Both the position numbers and the translations under genes were made by a program. From assembly GCA_903826405.1 (NCBI GenBank), contig CAIKEH010000053.1, positions 1 to 44,327 on the forward strand: a stretch of DNA of 44,327 nucleotides, read 5' to 3'. The DNA is from an uncultured bacterium (GTDB taxonomy: Bacteria; Bacteroidota; Bacteroidia; Chitinophagales; Chitinophagaceae). The notes beneath the pieces were generated by a model. It did no database searches, was not told the origin of the DNA, and saw only the letters and a program-made list of their open reading frames with translations. Below are positions 27,154 to 34,110 of the stretch, in pieces (position 1 is the first letter of the stretch; every line of letters starts with the position of its first letter).

Positions 27154-28359
27154 TTAAATGGAGAATTCAGTCTTGAATGGGGAAACAACAGTGTTTCTAG
27201 TTTCTTGCTTGGCTTTTTCCTGATTCGGAAATTCACTAACCAGGAATGGAAGTGTCCGAAGCATGATCTGGAGATCCATCTTGAGGTTATGACTACGTGA
27301 GTAGTGTATATCAGCCTTGATCCTGTCCTCACTGGAAAGCACAGCATTCATTTTCTCTTGTACTTGCCAAAATCCAGTGATACCAGCCGGGGCAGCGAAA
27401 CGTTCGGCCCACTCGTCGGTTGTCAGCGTATTCGCTTCATACAGGGGCAAAGGGCGATTACCGACTATGGACATGTCCCCACGCAGGACATTGAATAATT
27501 GAGGAAGCTCATCAAGACCCGTCGCGCGCAAGAATTTTCCCACGCCGGTAATCCTCGGATCATTTTTGATCTTGAAAAATACCGCTCCGTTCGAAGTGTT
27601 GTATTTATTCAAGTGGGTCATGGACTGGATCATCCTGTCAGCGCCAACTTTCATGGTCCTGAATTTGAAGAACCGGAAAATTTGAAAGCCCCTACCCGCA
27701 CGGAAAGAATTATAAAAGACAGGTCCCTTACTCTCCCATTTGATAGCGATGGCGATCACCATCATGACAGGAAGGAGAATAAGTAGAAGGGTAAGGGAGA
27801 AAATGATGTCAAATGTCCTTTTATAAATACCAACTGCTCCAATTTCCATACTTCCTGCGGTCTCGATCTTCACTGCTGAGTCCTCAACTGCGGCAGAACA
27901 CTTCATCCGATTCAAGAATCCAACTCGGGTTGCTGCCATGGCTAGTTCAGAATCAAAATCCATGATCTCATCGACTAAGTGGGAGGAGATGATGTCCTCG
28001 TTCTCCGATGCAGATAATTTTCTGACATTTCCTATGAGAACCAATCCTTTCAGTTCAACATCGTTTTCTATGAAACGCCTGATCGACATGAATTTATCCT
28101 TCTCGTAGGGGATATCCAGGAATATGGCTTGCGGTAAGTAAGAGCCGTATTCTTTCAGGAACGTAAGGGTCTCGGTGATCTCTGATACAGTTCTGAGATG
28201 AAGGCCTTTGCCCATATTAAGAACGAGTGCATCGAATACCTTGTCAGCTGTACCTAAATAAAGAAAGGTGTCGGAGGAAACAGCATCAGATGCTGATCTT
28301 TCGGTAACCCTGACATATTTATACCGAGGGACTGTTTTATGTATGATCTCTAAATTCAT
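27154..28359 (-). CDS. Initiating sugar transferase with degenerate receiver-like N-terminal domain
   Basis: This is a 401-residue protein. Residues about 180-380 are a bac_transf phosphoglycosyltransferase domain: KRTFDIIFSLTLLLILLPVMM (re-entrant helix), FKFRTMKVGADRM, LDELPQLFNVLRGDMSIVGN with the catalytic Asp-Glu, and AGITGFWQVQEK. The usual VGPRP reads VGNRP. The N-terminal part has no membrane helices and no CoA-binding_3 domain. Residues about 28-150 instead follow the strand/helix rhythm of a response-regulator receiver. Asp82 in AIFLDIP is at the phospho-acceptor position, but the acidic pair of strand 1, the Thr/Ser of strand 4 and the Lys of strand 5 are missing. It could sense a partner without being phosphorylated canonically. 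A CheY-like regulator lies 32 bases upstream in the same direction. It is a second initiating enzyme in addition to the one at 24984. Confidence 0.85.
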   Translation of the reverse strand: MNLEIIHKTVPRYKYVRVTERSASDAVSSDTFLYLGTADKVFDALVLNMGKGLHLRTVSEITETLTFLKEYGSYLPQAIFLDIPYEKDKFMSIRRFIENDVELKGLVLIGNVRKLSASENEDIISSHLVDEIMDFDSELAMAATRVGFLNRMKCSAAVEDSAVKIETAGSMEIGAVGIYKRTFDIIFSLTLLLILLPVMMVIAIAIKWESKGPVFYNSFRAGRGFQIFRFFKFRTMKVGADRMIQSMTHLNKYNTSNGAVFFKIKNDPRITGVGKFLRATGLDELPQLFNVLRGDMSIVGNRPLPLYEANTLTTDEWAERFAAPAGITGFWQVQEKMNAVLSSEDRIKADIHYSRSHNLKMDLQIMLRTLPFLVSEFPNQEKAKQETRNTVVSPFKTEFSI

Positions 28360-28391
28360 TTCTTTCTCTTTTTAATCTATCCCGCCAGGTA

Positions 28392-28781
28392 TTAATAAAC
28401 TTTCCCCATCGCGTTACCAACCAAGATGTTCTCCACTGAATCCAAAAGGTGGAGGGGGTTGAATGGTTTTTGGAAAAAATCCATGACCCCATAGTTGATG
28501 GCCTTTACCCTTGTCTCGTCTTCCGGCTGATTGGAAATCACCAGAAGAGGAATAGATGCATACAAATGGCTGCCAGAAAGATGTCTTACCAGTTCCCAAC
28601 TTCCAAGATCCGGGAGTTCCGGGTCCATGATGATCAGATCGGGATGAGCAGATTCTCTCAGATAATACATTGCACTAACGCCATCTGGTACAGAAATAAC
28701 CTTGTAGTTCTTTTTAAGGATAGTATGCAACATGTACCGGATTGCCTTACTACCATCAATGACCATGATATCCTTTCTCAT
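28392..28781 (-). CDS. Single-domain CheY-like response regulator
   Basis: This is a stand-alone receiver of 129 residues without an output domain. Asp53 in LIIMDPELP is the phospho-acceptor, Asp9 in MVIDGS supplies the metal site (the second acid of the usual pair is Gly), Ser83 in LLVISNQ stands for the switch Thr/Ser, and Lys105 in FFQKPFNP is the conserved lysine. It should therefore be phosphorylatable. It is transcribed with the sugar transferase 32 bases downstream, whose N-terminus looks like a degenerate receiver. The natural inference is direct protein-protein control of glycan initiation. No histidine kinase is in the window, so its kinase is elsewhere. Confidence 0.88.
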   Translation of the reverse strand: MRKDIMVIDGSKAIRYMLHTILKKNYKVISVPDGVSAMYYLRESAHPDLIIMDPELPDLGSWELVRHLSGSHLYASIPLLVISNQPEDETRVKAINYGVMDFFQKPFNPLHLLDSVENILVGNAMGKVY

Positions 28782-29083
28782 TTTCTTAGGGTTTTAAAAG
28801 TTGAACACAGCGGGCAGTTTGAACCCGTGGATTCATAGAAAATTGGAAAAAGGGGGTACTAAGAAATCAGGATTTCCTTTTCATGGGATTGAAATCAGAG
28901 GCTGAGAGCCAGTGTCTTTGGAAGGATATTGCGCTACGGTAGAACCTTGGGGGTGGTTTCTTCAGAAAGGAATTGAGATGCTAAAAACTTTACAGGGAGT
29001 AAATATAGAGACAAAAAAACAGGAATGCAAATAGAATACGTACAAATACTATGGAATAAGACCTTTCCAGGTAATACCTGGGC
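28782..29083. other. 302-base gap before the response regulator
   Basis: No gene is seen. A 15-base palindrome (29067-29081) sits just after the GT2 stop, and the rest presumably carries the promoter of the response-regulator operon. I searched for the minus-strand form of TAnnTTTG and found no exact match. Confidence 0.45.
29067..29081 (-). other. Palindrome at the end of the membrane GT2 gene
   Basis: CCAGGTA at 29067-29073 and TACCTGG at 29075-29081 are perfect inverted copies around one base. The site begins 2 bases past the stop of the minus-strand GT2. As RNA it would form a CCAGG/CCTGG hairpin with a 5-base loop. There is no T-run after it, so it is at best a weak or Rho-assisted terminator, or an RNA-stabilising hairpin; a protein operator is also possible. 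Confidence 0.4.
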
Positions 29084-30286
29084 TCATTCAACAAAGGGAC
29101 GGCGATCAGACTTATCCCAAATCACTGATTGAGAGTTATTTATGAATCTAAAAAAACCTAACCAAACGGAATAGTTCATGAACAGAAAATAATATGGAAC
29201 ATTAAAAATCCTCCTGCTGGACAAATTGAAATGGTTGATCAGGTATCCGACAAGTGCGAATACATATAATATGATCTGCCCGCAAAACAAGTACTCATAC
29301 AAGGTATGATTTACCGTAAAATAAACAATCATCCCATTGATAATCAATATGAAAGGCAATGCCAAAGGACAAATCACCCACCGCATTACCCGGTGGGAGA
29401 TATATTGAAAGCTTAGTCGGGGGTTCGAGAATGGATTCAAGAGATTCATGAAGCACCCAATGGCTTGAAATGCACCTGCGCTGATCCGGATTTTGCGTTT
29501 TTTTTCCTCACTGATGGAGGTGGATGCTTGTTCCAATGCAACGGCCCCTGGCTCGTATTTGACCAGATAACCTTGTATGCAAATATTTATAGATATGTAA
29601 AAATCATCAAGTATGATATTTTGCGGTATGCCTATATAAAGTTCCCTTCGTACAGAAAGCAATTCTCCTGCGGCACCCACCATGGTATTAAAGTCGGAAT
29701 CGAGTTTCTTTAAATGGGATTCGTATTTCCAATACATAGACTCGCAATCTGCCTGAACCATACCCAATCCCCCTGAAACCACCTTTTTCTCGCCGGATAC
29801 CGCTCCTACTCGAGAATCAGCATAGTGCCTCACCAACAAGCGGACTGCATCTGGATTGACCAAGGTATTCGCATCGCTAAAAATTAGAATGGAGGCATTA
29901 CCCGCCAATGAGACGCCCTTATTCAATGCCGAGGCCTTGCCACCCCTGTCCGGATCATAGGATATAATGATGCCTGGATGTTTTTGTATCAGCTCCGTTG
30001 TAGTATCCGTGGACCCATCTGCAACTACAATGATCTTCATCTGATCACGTGGATAATTCAAATCCATCGTATTCCTGATCTTCCTCTCGATAACATCCTC
30101 TTCATTGTATGCGGCAATGATGAACGCAACCATGGGCAAGTTTTCGTCACCAGCAATTGATGATTTAATTGATTGATCTCCTTTTTTGAACCCGACAAGT
30201 ACATGTAACAGGAGTCCATATCCTATATAAGTGTATAAGACAAGTAAAAAAAGAGTCCAGAATATGGTTTGAAGGACGATGTACAT
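29084..30286 (-). CDS. Membrane-embedded processive-type family 2 glycosyltransferase
   Basis: This 400-residue inner-membrane protein has one N-terminal helix (about 5-30), a cytoplasmic GT-A domain and about four C-terminal helices (about 290-385), the HasA/IcaA/BcsA-like layout. Catalytic marks are FIIAAYNEEDVIERKI, IIVVADGSTDTT, GKASALNKGV with FSDANTLVNPDAV, and ILDDFYISINI as the base-bearing TED-like motif. The Q-x-x-R-W motif of cellulose and hyaluronan synthases is replaced by KRKIRISAGAFQA, so processivity is uncertain. In a group with a response regulator and a phosphoglycosyltransferase it may belong to a second, regulated glycan pathway. The promoter region is shared divergently with rarA (30287-30497). 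Confidence 0.85.
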   Translation of the reverse strand: MYIVLQTIFWTLFLLVLYTYIGYGLLLHVLVGFKKGDQSIKSSIAGDENLPMVAFIIAAYNEEDVIERKIRNTMDLNYPRDQMKIIVVADGSTDTTTELIQKHPGIIISYDPDRGGKASALNKGVSLAGNASILIFSDANTLVNPDAVRLLVRHYADSRVGAVSGEKKVVSGGLGMVQADCESMYWKYESHLKKLDSDFNTMVGAAGELLSVRRELYIGIPQNIILDDFYISINICIQGYLVKYEPGAVALEQASTSISEEKKRKIRISAGAFQAIGCFMNLLNPFSNPRLSFQYISHRVMRWVICPLALPFILIINGMIVYFTVNHTLYEYLFCGQIILYVFALVGYLINHFNLSSRRIFNVPYYFLFMNYSVWLGFFRFINNSQSVIWDKSDRRPFVE

Positions 30287-30497
30287 TGATTAATGCAAAT
30301 AAACAAAGGATTCCTCAACATCAACCTCTTCATTCCGAAATATCATCTGACAAAAGAGGGCTGCCTGCTCAGAATAAATGCATTCAGCTCCATAACTGTC
30401 GGGCTCTGATTATCGAGAAATATCTGCCTATCAAGATAACGGGTGCCACCACCATTCGTCTGGACACCTCTATTGTCATTTTCCTTAATTTGTGTTC

Positions 30498-31757
30498 ATG
30501 AATGCCCCATTGGCCGAGAGAATGCGCCCCGTTACACTGGACGACCTTTCGGGACAGGAACACCTGACCGGGAAGGGCAGTATCCTGAGAAATGCCCTGG
30601 AACAAGGGAAAATGCCCTCCATGATACTTTGGGGACCACCTGGAACAGGGAAGACCACCATTGCTCGGATTCTCGCTGAAAGCAGTTCGCAACCCTTCCA
30701 TACACTAAGCGCCATTTCCGCGGGGGTGAAAGACATTCGTGAAGTCATTCAACAAGCAAGGGAACAGGGTAATGCGATCCTTTTCATTGACGAGATCCAT
30801 AGATTCAATAAAAGCCAGCAGGATGCCCTGCTTGGTGCAGTCGAAAAAGGTACCATCACATTGATAGGAGCCACTACCGAAAACCCCTCCTTTGAGATCA
30901 ATAGTGCGCTTCTTTCACGTTGTCAGGTTTTTGTACTCAAGGCACTCGGTATGGCCAACCTGGATATGATCGTGGAGAATGCTATAAAAAAGGATTTGAT
31001 CCTTTCAAAGAAAAATATATTGCTGCAAGAAAAGGAAGCTCTATATCGACTTTCCGGAGGCGACGGAAGGAAATTATTGAACCTTCTCGAGATGGCAGTG
31101 AACAACAGCACGGAAGAACCCATCCGCCTAACTGATGCATTCATATTAGAAACAGCCCAGAAAAAGATCGCACTTTACGACAAATCCGGCGAACAGCATT
31201 ACGACATCATCTCTGCTTTCATCAAATCGATCCGCGGAAGTGATCCCAATGCAGCAGTCTACTGGCTGGCGAGGATGATCGAGGGTGGTGAAGATGTCCG
31301 ATTCATTGCAAGAAGGATGGTCATCCTTGCCAGTGAAGATATCGGTAACGCCAACCCGACTGCCTTAGTTTTAGCCAATGCATCCTTCGAAGCAGTGGAT
31401 AAGATAGGATACCCCGAAGCGAGGATAATTCTGTCCCAATGCGCCACATACCTCGCCGCCTCCCCCAAGAGCAATGCAGCCTACCTTGCCATAGACGAAG
31501 CGTTGGCCATGGTCAGAAAAGAGGGTGACCTTCCCGTACCCCTCCCCATTCGTAACTCTCCCACCCAACTCATGAAAGAACTTGGATATAACCAAGGTTA
31601 TCAATACGCACACGACCACCCGATGAATTTCATCCTGCAGGAATTCCTACCCGATAGTATTTCAGGATCAACTTTTTATCGACCGGGTCAGAATGCCAGA
31701 GAAGAGGAAATGAGGAAATTCCTAAGGGAAAGATGGAAAGGGAAATATGGCTATTGA
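30498..31757 (+). CDS. rarA: Replication-associated recombination protein RarA (MgsA)
   Basis: This is an AAA+ ATPase of the clamp-loader clade that acts at stalled replication forks. I use ATG 30498 ([16 protein letters not shown]); a GTG six bases earlier is an alternative. The N-terminal [19 protein letters not shown] is the family signature. Walker A is [14 protein letters not shown], Walker [19 protein letters not shown] and sensor 1 [20 protein letters not shown]. The C-terminal tetramerisation part includes [19 protein letters not shown] and [17 protein letters not shown]. The length (419 residues) is usual. It is unrelated to the glycan genes and marks the return to housekeeping sequence. 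The elaA-like gene starts 44 bases downstream on the same strand. Confidence 0.95.
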   Translation: MNAPLAERMRPVTLDDLSGQEHLTGKGSILRNALEQGKMPSMILWGPPGTGKTTIARILAESSSQPFHTLSAISAGVKDIREVIQQAREQGNAILFIDEIHRFNKSQQDALLGAVEKGTITLIGATTENPSFEINSALLSRCQVFVLKALGMANLDMIVENAIKKDLILSKKNILLQEKEALYRLSGGDGRKLLNLLEMAVNNSTEEPIRLTDAFILETAQKKIALYDKSGEQHYDIISAFIKSIRGSDPNAAVYWLARMIEGGEDVRFIARRMVILASEDIGNANPTALVLANASFEAVDKIGYPEARIILSQCATYLAASPKSNAAYLAIDEALAMVRKEGDLPVPLPIRNSPTQLMKELGYNQGYQYAHDHPMNFILQEFLPDSISGSTFYRPGQNAREEEMRKFLRERWKGKYGY

Positions 31758-31801
31758 CAAATCAGTTAGGCCCTTAAAAAAACCGTACAGAAAATCTGAA
31801 T

Positions 31802-32245
31802 ATGCTCAACTGGACCTGCAAGCGCTTCAACGAACTCATGGCCAGCGAACTATATGCCATTCTGCAGTTAAGAGCAGAGGTTTTCATCATGGAACAGAAA
31901 AGCATTTATCAGGATCTGGACGGCAAAGACCAGTATTCCATGCACCTGATGGCATGGGACGGAACTGCTCTCGCCGCCTATTGCCGGATCATAGCACCAG
32001 AAATATGCTATGCAGAACCTTCGATCGGGCGAGTGATCACTCCATTAATATATAGAGGTACCGGTGTCGGAAAGGAGCTGATGGGCAGGGCTATCGGTAT
32101 CTGTACGGAAATTCATACTGGTCAACCCGTCCGAATCAAAGCACAGGCATATCTTAAACATTTTTACTCATCCTTTGGTTTTGAGGTCGTTGGCGAGATT
32201 TTCATGGAAGACGGCATAGAGCATGTGGAAATGTTGATGAGCTGA
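31802..32245 (+). CDS. elaA: ElaA-family GNAT acetyltransferase
   Basis: This is a 147-residue GNAT-fold acyltransferase whose substrate is not established. It closely follows E. coli ElaA: YAILQLRAEVFIMEQKSIYQ, DLDGKDQ, AAYCRIIAPE, IGRVITPLIYRGTGVGKELM with the acetyl-CoA loop (RGTGVG), and AQAYLKHFYSSFGFEVVGE, then EDGIEHVEM at the end. The first ATG at 31802 is used. It probably shares a transcript with rarA, and a clear terminator follows its stop. Confidence 0.92.
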   Translation: MLNWTCKRFNELMASELYAILQLRAEVFIMEQKSIYQDLDGKDQYSMHLMAWDGTALAAYCRIIAPEICYAEPSIGRVITPLIYRGTGVGKELMGRAIGICTEIHTGQPVRIKAQAYLKHFYSSFGFEVVGEIFMEDGIEHVEMLMS

Positions 32246-32272
32246 CAATATTTGGGTTTTCAATATGTTATG

Positions 32273-32301
32273 AAAAAGGGCTCCATTCGGAACCCTTTTT
32301 T
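32273..32301 (+). terminator. Rho-independent terminator after elaA
   Basis: AAAAAGGG (32273-32280) pairs with CCCTTTTT (32293-32300). An inner TCC/GGA extension across one mismatch closes an ATTC loop, and the T-run is part of the right arm. It ends the rarA-elaA unit. Confidence 0.85.
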
Positions 32302-32379
32302 CATTAGAACGTGAAATATTCATACGTCAGGAAGCGTTATTCAGGTAATCCCAACTCTTGAAAATCCAAATCCGATTTT

Positions 32380-33354
32380 ATGAAACAAGTGTTACACACG
32401 TACCTCACCCGTATCTTTTTTTCGCTTACCCTGATCTTTGCGATCAACTCCCTCGGCCAGGCTCAGATGAAATTTGAAACGGGTATCAATGTAGGCCCAT
32501 CCAATTTCCTTGGTGATCTTGGAGGAACCATGGGAAAAGGCAGAACCTTCATCAAGGACAACAATTTCGCCATGACCCGCCTGATGAAAGGTGTCTTCTT
32601 CAGCGTTGCCCCCACTGAATTCGTGAATTTCCGCGTCTCCCTCAGTTTTGGCAGGTTGGAAGGTGCTGACAGCGTCATCAATGGCAAAGGTGGCATGGAA
32701 GAAATGAGGAAATTCCGCAACCTTTCCTTCCGGTCCAATATTGCTGAACTATATGCCGGGGCAGAATTCTATCCCACAGTATTCTTTGAACAGGACGGTA
32801 ACGACGTCTTCCACAAGATCCGCCCTTATGGTATCATAGGTGTAGGTGTATTCCATTTCAATCCCCAGACCGTTTATACAGACCCTTCAGGCAACAAGCA
32901 GTGGGTCAACCTGCACGACCTGCATACGGAAGGTCAGGGAATGCCCAATCATCCCGACCGTAAGCAGTACAGCCTGACACAAGTGAATGTCCCTTACGGC
33001 ATTGGCATCAAATATTTCATCTCAGAAAAATTCAACATCGGTTTCGAGATCATAAATCGCAAGACCTTCACTGATTATATTGATGATGTGAGTACCAAGT
33101 ATGTTGCCGATCAGGATTTCTACAATTATTTCGGTGCCGGATCCCATACTGCAGACATCGCCGTTCAGGTCGCCAACAGGCCTCCTCAAGGTGCCATCAC
33201 CAAAAGATTTGAAGCCGGGTCTCAGAGGGGAACCCCAACGAATAACGATGCTTATTATGCGACCACCGTTAAGCTCGGTATCAGGCTGGGTGGAGATGGT
33301 GAGTCAAACAGGCACTCCCTGAACAAAACCCGCTGCCCGATCATCAGATTTTGA
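32380..33354 (+). CDS. DUF6089-like outer-membrane beta-barrel protein
   Basis: This is a 324-residue protein with a Sec signal peptide (hydrophobic IFFSLTLIFAINSL, cleavage about at AQA-QMKFETG). The mature part opens with FETGINVGPSNFLGDLGG, the opening typical of DUF6089/OmpA-barrel-like Bacteroidota proteins. Alternating strands follow, such as YGIIGVGVFHFNP, VPYGIGIKYFISEKFNIGFEI and TTVKLGIRLGGDG. FEIINRKTFTDYIDDVS is the conserved last third. It is predicted as an outer-membrane barrel; the role is unknown. It has its own transcription unit, between the elaA terminator and a 12-base inverted repeat. Confidence 0.82.
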   Translation: MKQVLHTYLTRIFFSLTLIFAINSLGQAQMKFETGINVGPSNFLGDLGGTMGKGRTFIKDNNFAMTRLMKGVFFSVAPTEFVNFRVSLSFGRLEGADSVINGKGGMEEMRKFRNLSFRSNIAELYAGAEFYPTVFFEQDGNDVFHKIRPYGIIGVGVFHFNPQTVYTDPSGNKQWVNLHDLHTEGQGMPNHPDRKQYSLTQVNVPYGIGIKYFISEKFNIGFEIINRKTFTDYIDDVSTKYVADQDFYNYFGAGSHTADIAVQVANRPPQGAITKRFEAGSQRGTPTNNDAYYATTVKLGIRLGGDGESNRHSLNKTRCPIIRF

Positions 33355-33495
33355 TCACTAAGATCATCATTCGAAACACAACCCATTTAAATAAGGGTAT
33401 CTATCACCCAAGAAATATCTACCCATCCGTTCCCAATGAAGACAAATGACGTATTGGAATAGACCTGACAACTGAAACCGTCACCAATACTTTAT

Positions 33496-33572
33496 GCAAG
33501 GCATGCACAGAGAGTTCAGAAACAGAACCGTGAATAATCCGGGGATGTAGAAGCTTTACTTGCATGCCTTGC
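33496..33572. terminator. Perfect 12-base inverted repeat, possible bidirectional terminator
   Basis: GCAAGGCATGCA (33496-33507) and TGCATGCCTTGC (33561-33572) are exact inverted copies with 53 bases between them. On the plus strand TCCTTTTT follows. It lies between the convergent barrel gene and deoxyribonucleotidase gene, where termination of both is expected. The large loop is unusual for an intrinsic terminator. Confidence 0.5.
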
Positions 33573-33582
33573 TCCTTTTTCA

Positions 33583-34110
33583 TCAAAGGAAAATACGTGC
33601 AGCCTCTTTCCAGTCATGGATACGTACATAATCTGTCACCAGGACATTATGAGGACTGCTGAAAAGGTATTTCTTCCCCGGAAAATGGATCAGATGCCGC
33701 ACATGATCATCTATCATATGATCGCCTGTTATCGGCCTCTTGTCTCCACAAAGAACCAGCTGGCGCCAACTGAAGAAAGGAAAATGATCCCGCAGCCAAT
33801 CGTGTTTTTCTTTCAATGAATTGGGGAATTCAGTAGCTGCAGATACAATAAACACTTCATAGGAACTGTTGATACGCTCCAGTACTTCAATGCTATCCTT
33901 CATGACAGGCAGATCGCGGAAAAATCCAGGCTCATGCAGTCTTTCCCTGATCATCGACTGATGCTCCTCGGGGAATCCCTTCGACCAAGAACCCACTTGC
34001 ATCTTCACATAATCCACCGTTCCACCGTACTCACGTTCGTACCAGTCAACCATCGCACCCATGGGATCCGCGATCACCTCATCCATATCGATGATGATCC
34101 TTTCTTTCAT
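33583..34110 (-). CDS. 5'(3')-deoxyribonucleotidase (NT5C-like HAD phosphatase)
   Basis: This is a 175-residue HAD-superfamily enzyme that should dephosphorylate deoxynucleoside monophosphates. The HAD motif I is IIIDMDEVIAD, with nucleophile Asp8 and acid Asp10. The cap region (GFFRDLPVMKDSIEVLERI) matches mammalian mdN/cdN and bacterial NT5C proteins. Motif II is VFIVSAATE, motif III lies near LCGDKRPITGDHMIDD with Lys and the terminal acids. Its ATG overlaps the uvrA stop by ATGA, so it is translationally coupled to the repair gene. A link between nucleotide-pool control and excision repair is inferred from this only. Confidence 0.87.
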   Translation of the reverse strand: MKERIIIDMDEVIADPMGAMVDWYEREYGGTVDYVKMQVGSWSKGFPEEHQSMIRERLHEPGFFRDLPVMKDSIEVLERINSSYEVFIVSAATEFPNSLKEKHDWLRDHFPFFSWRQLVLCGDKRPITGDHMIDDHVRHLIHFPGKKYLFSSPHNVLVTDYVRIHDWKEAARIFL

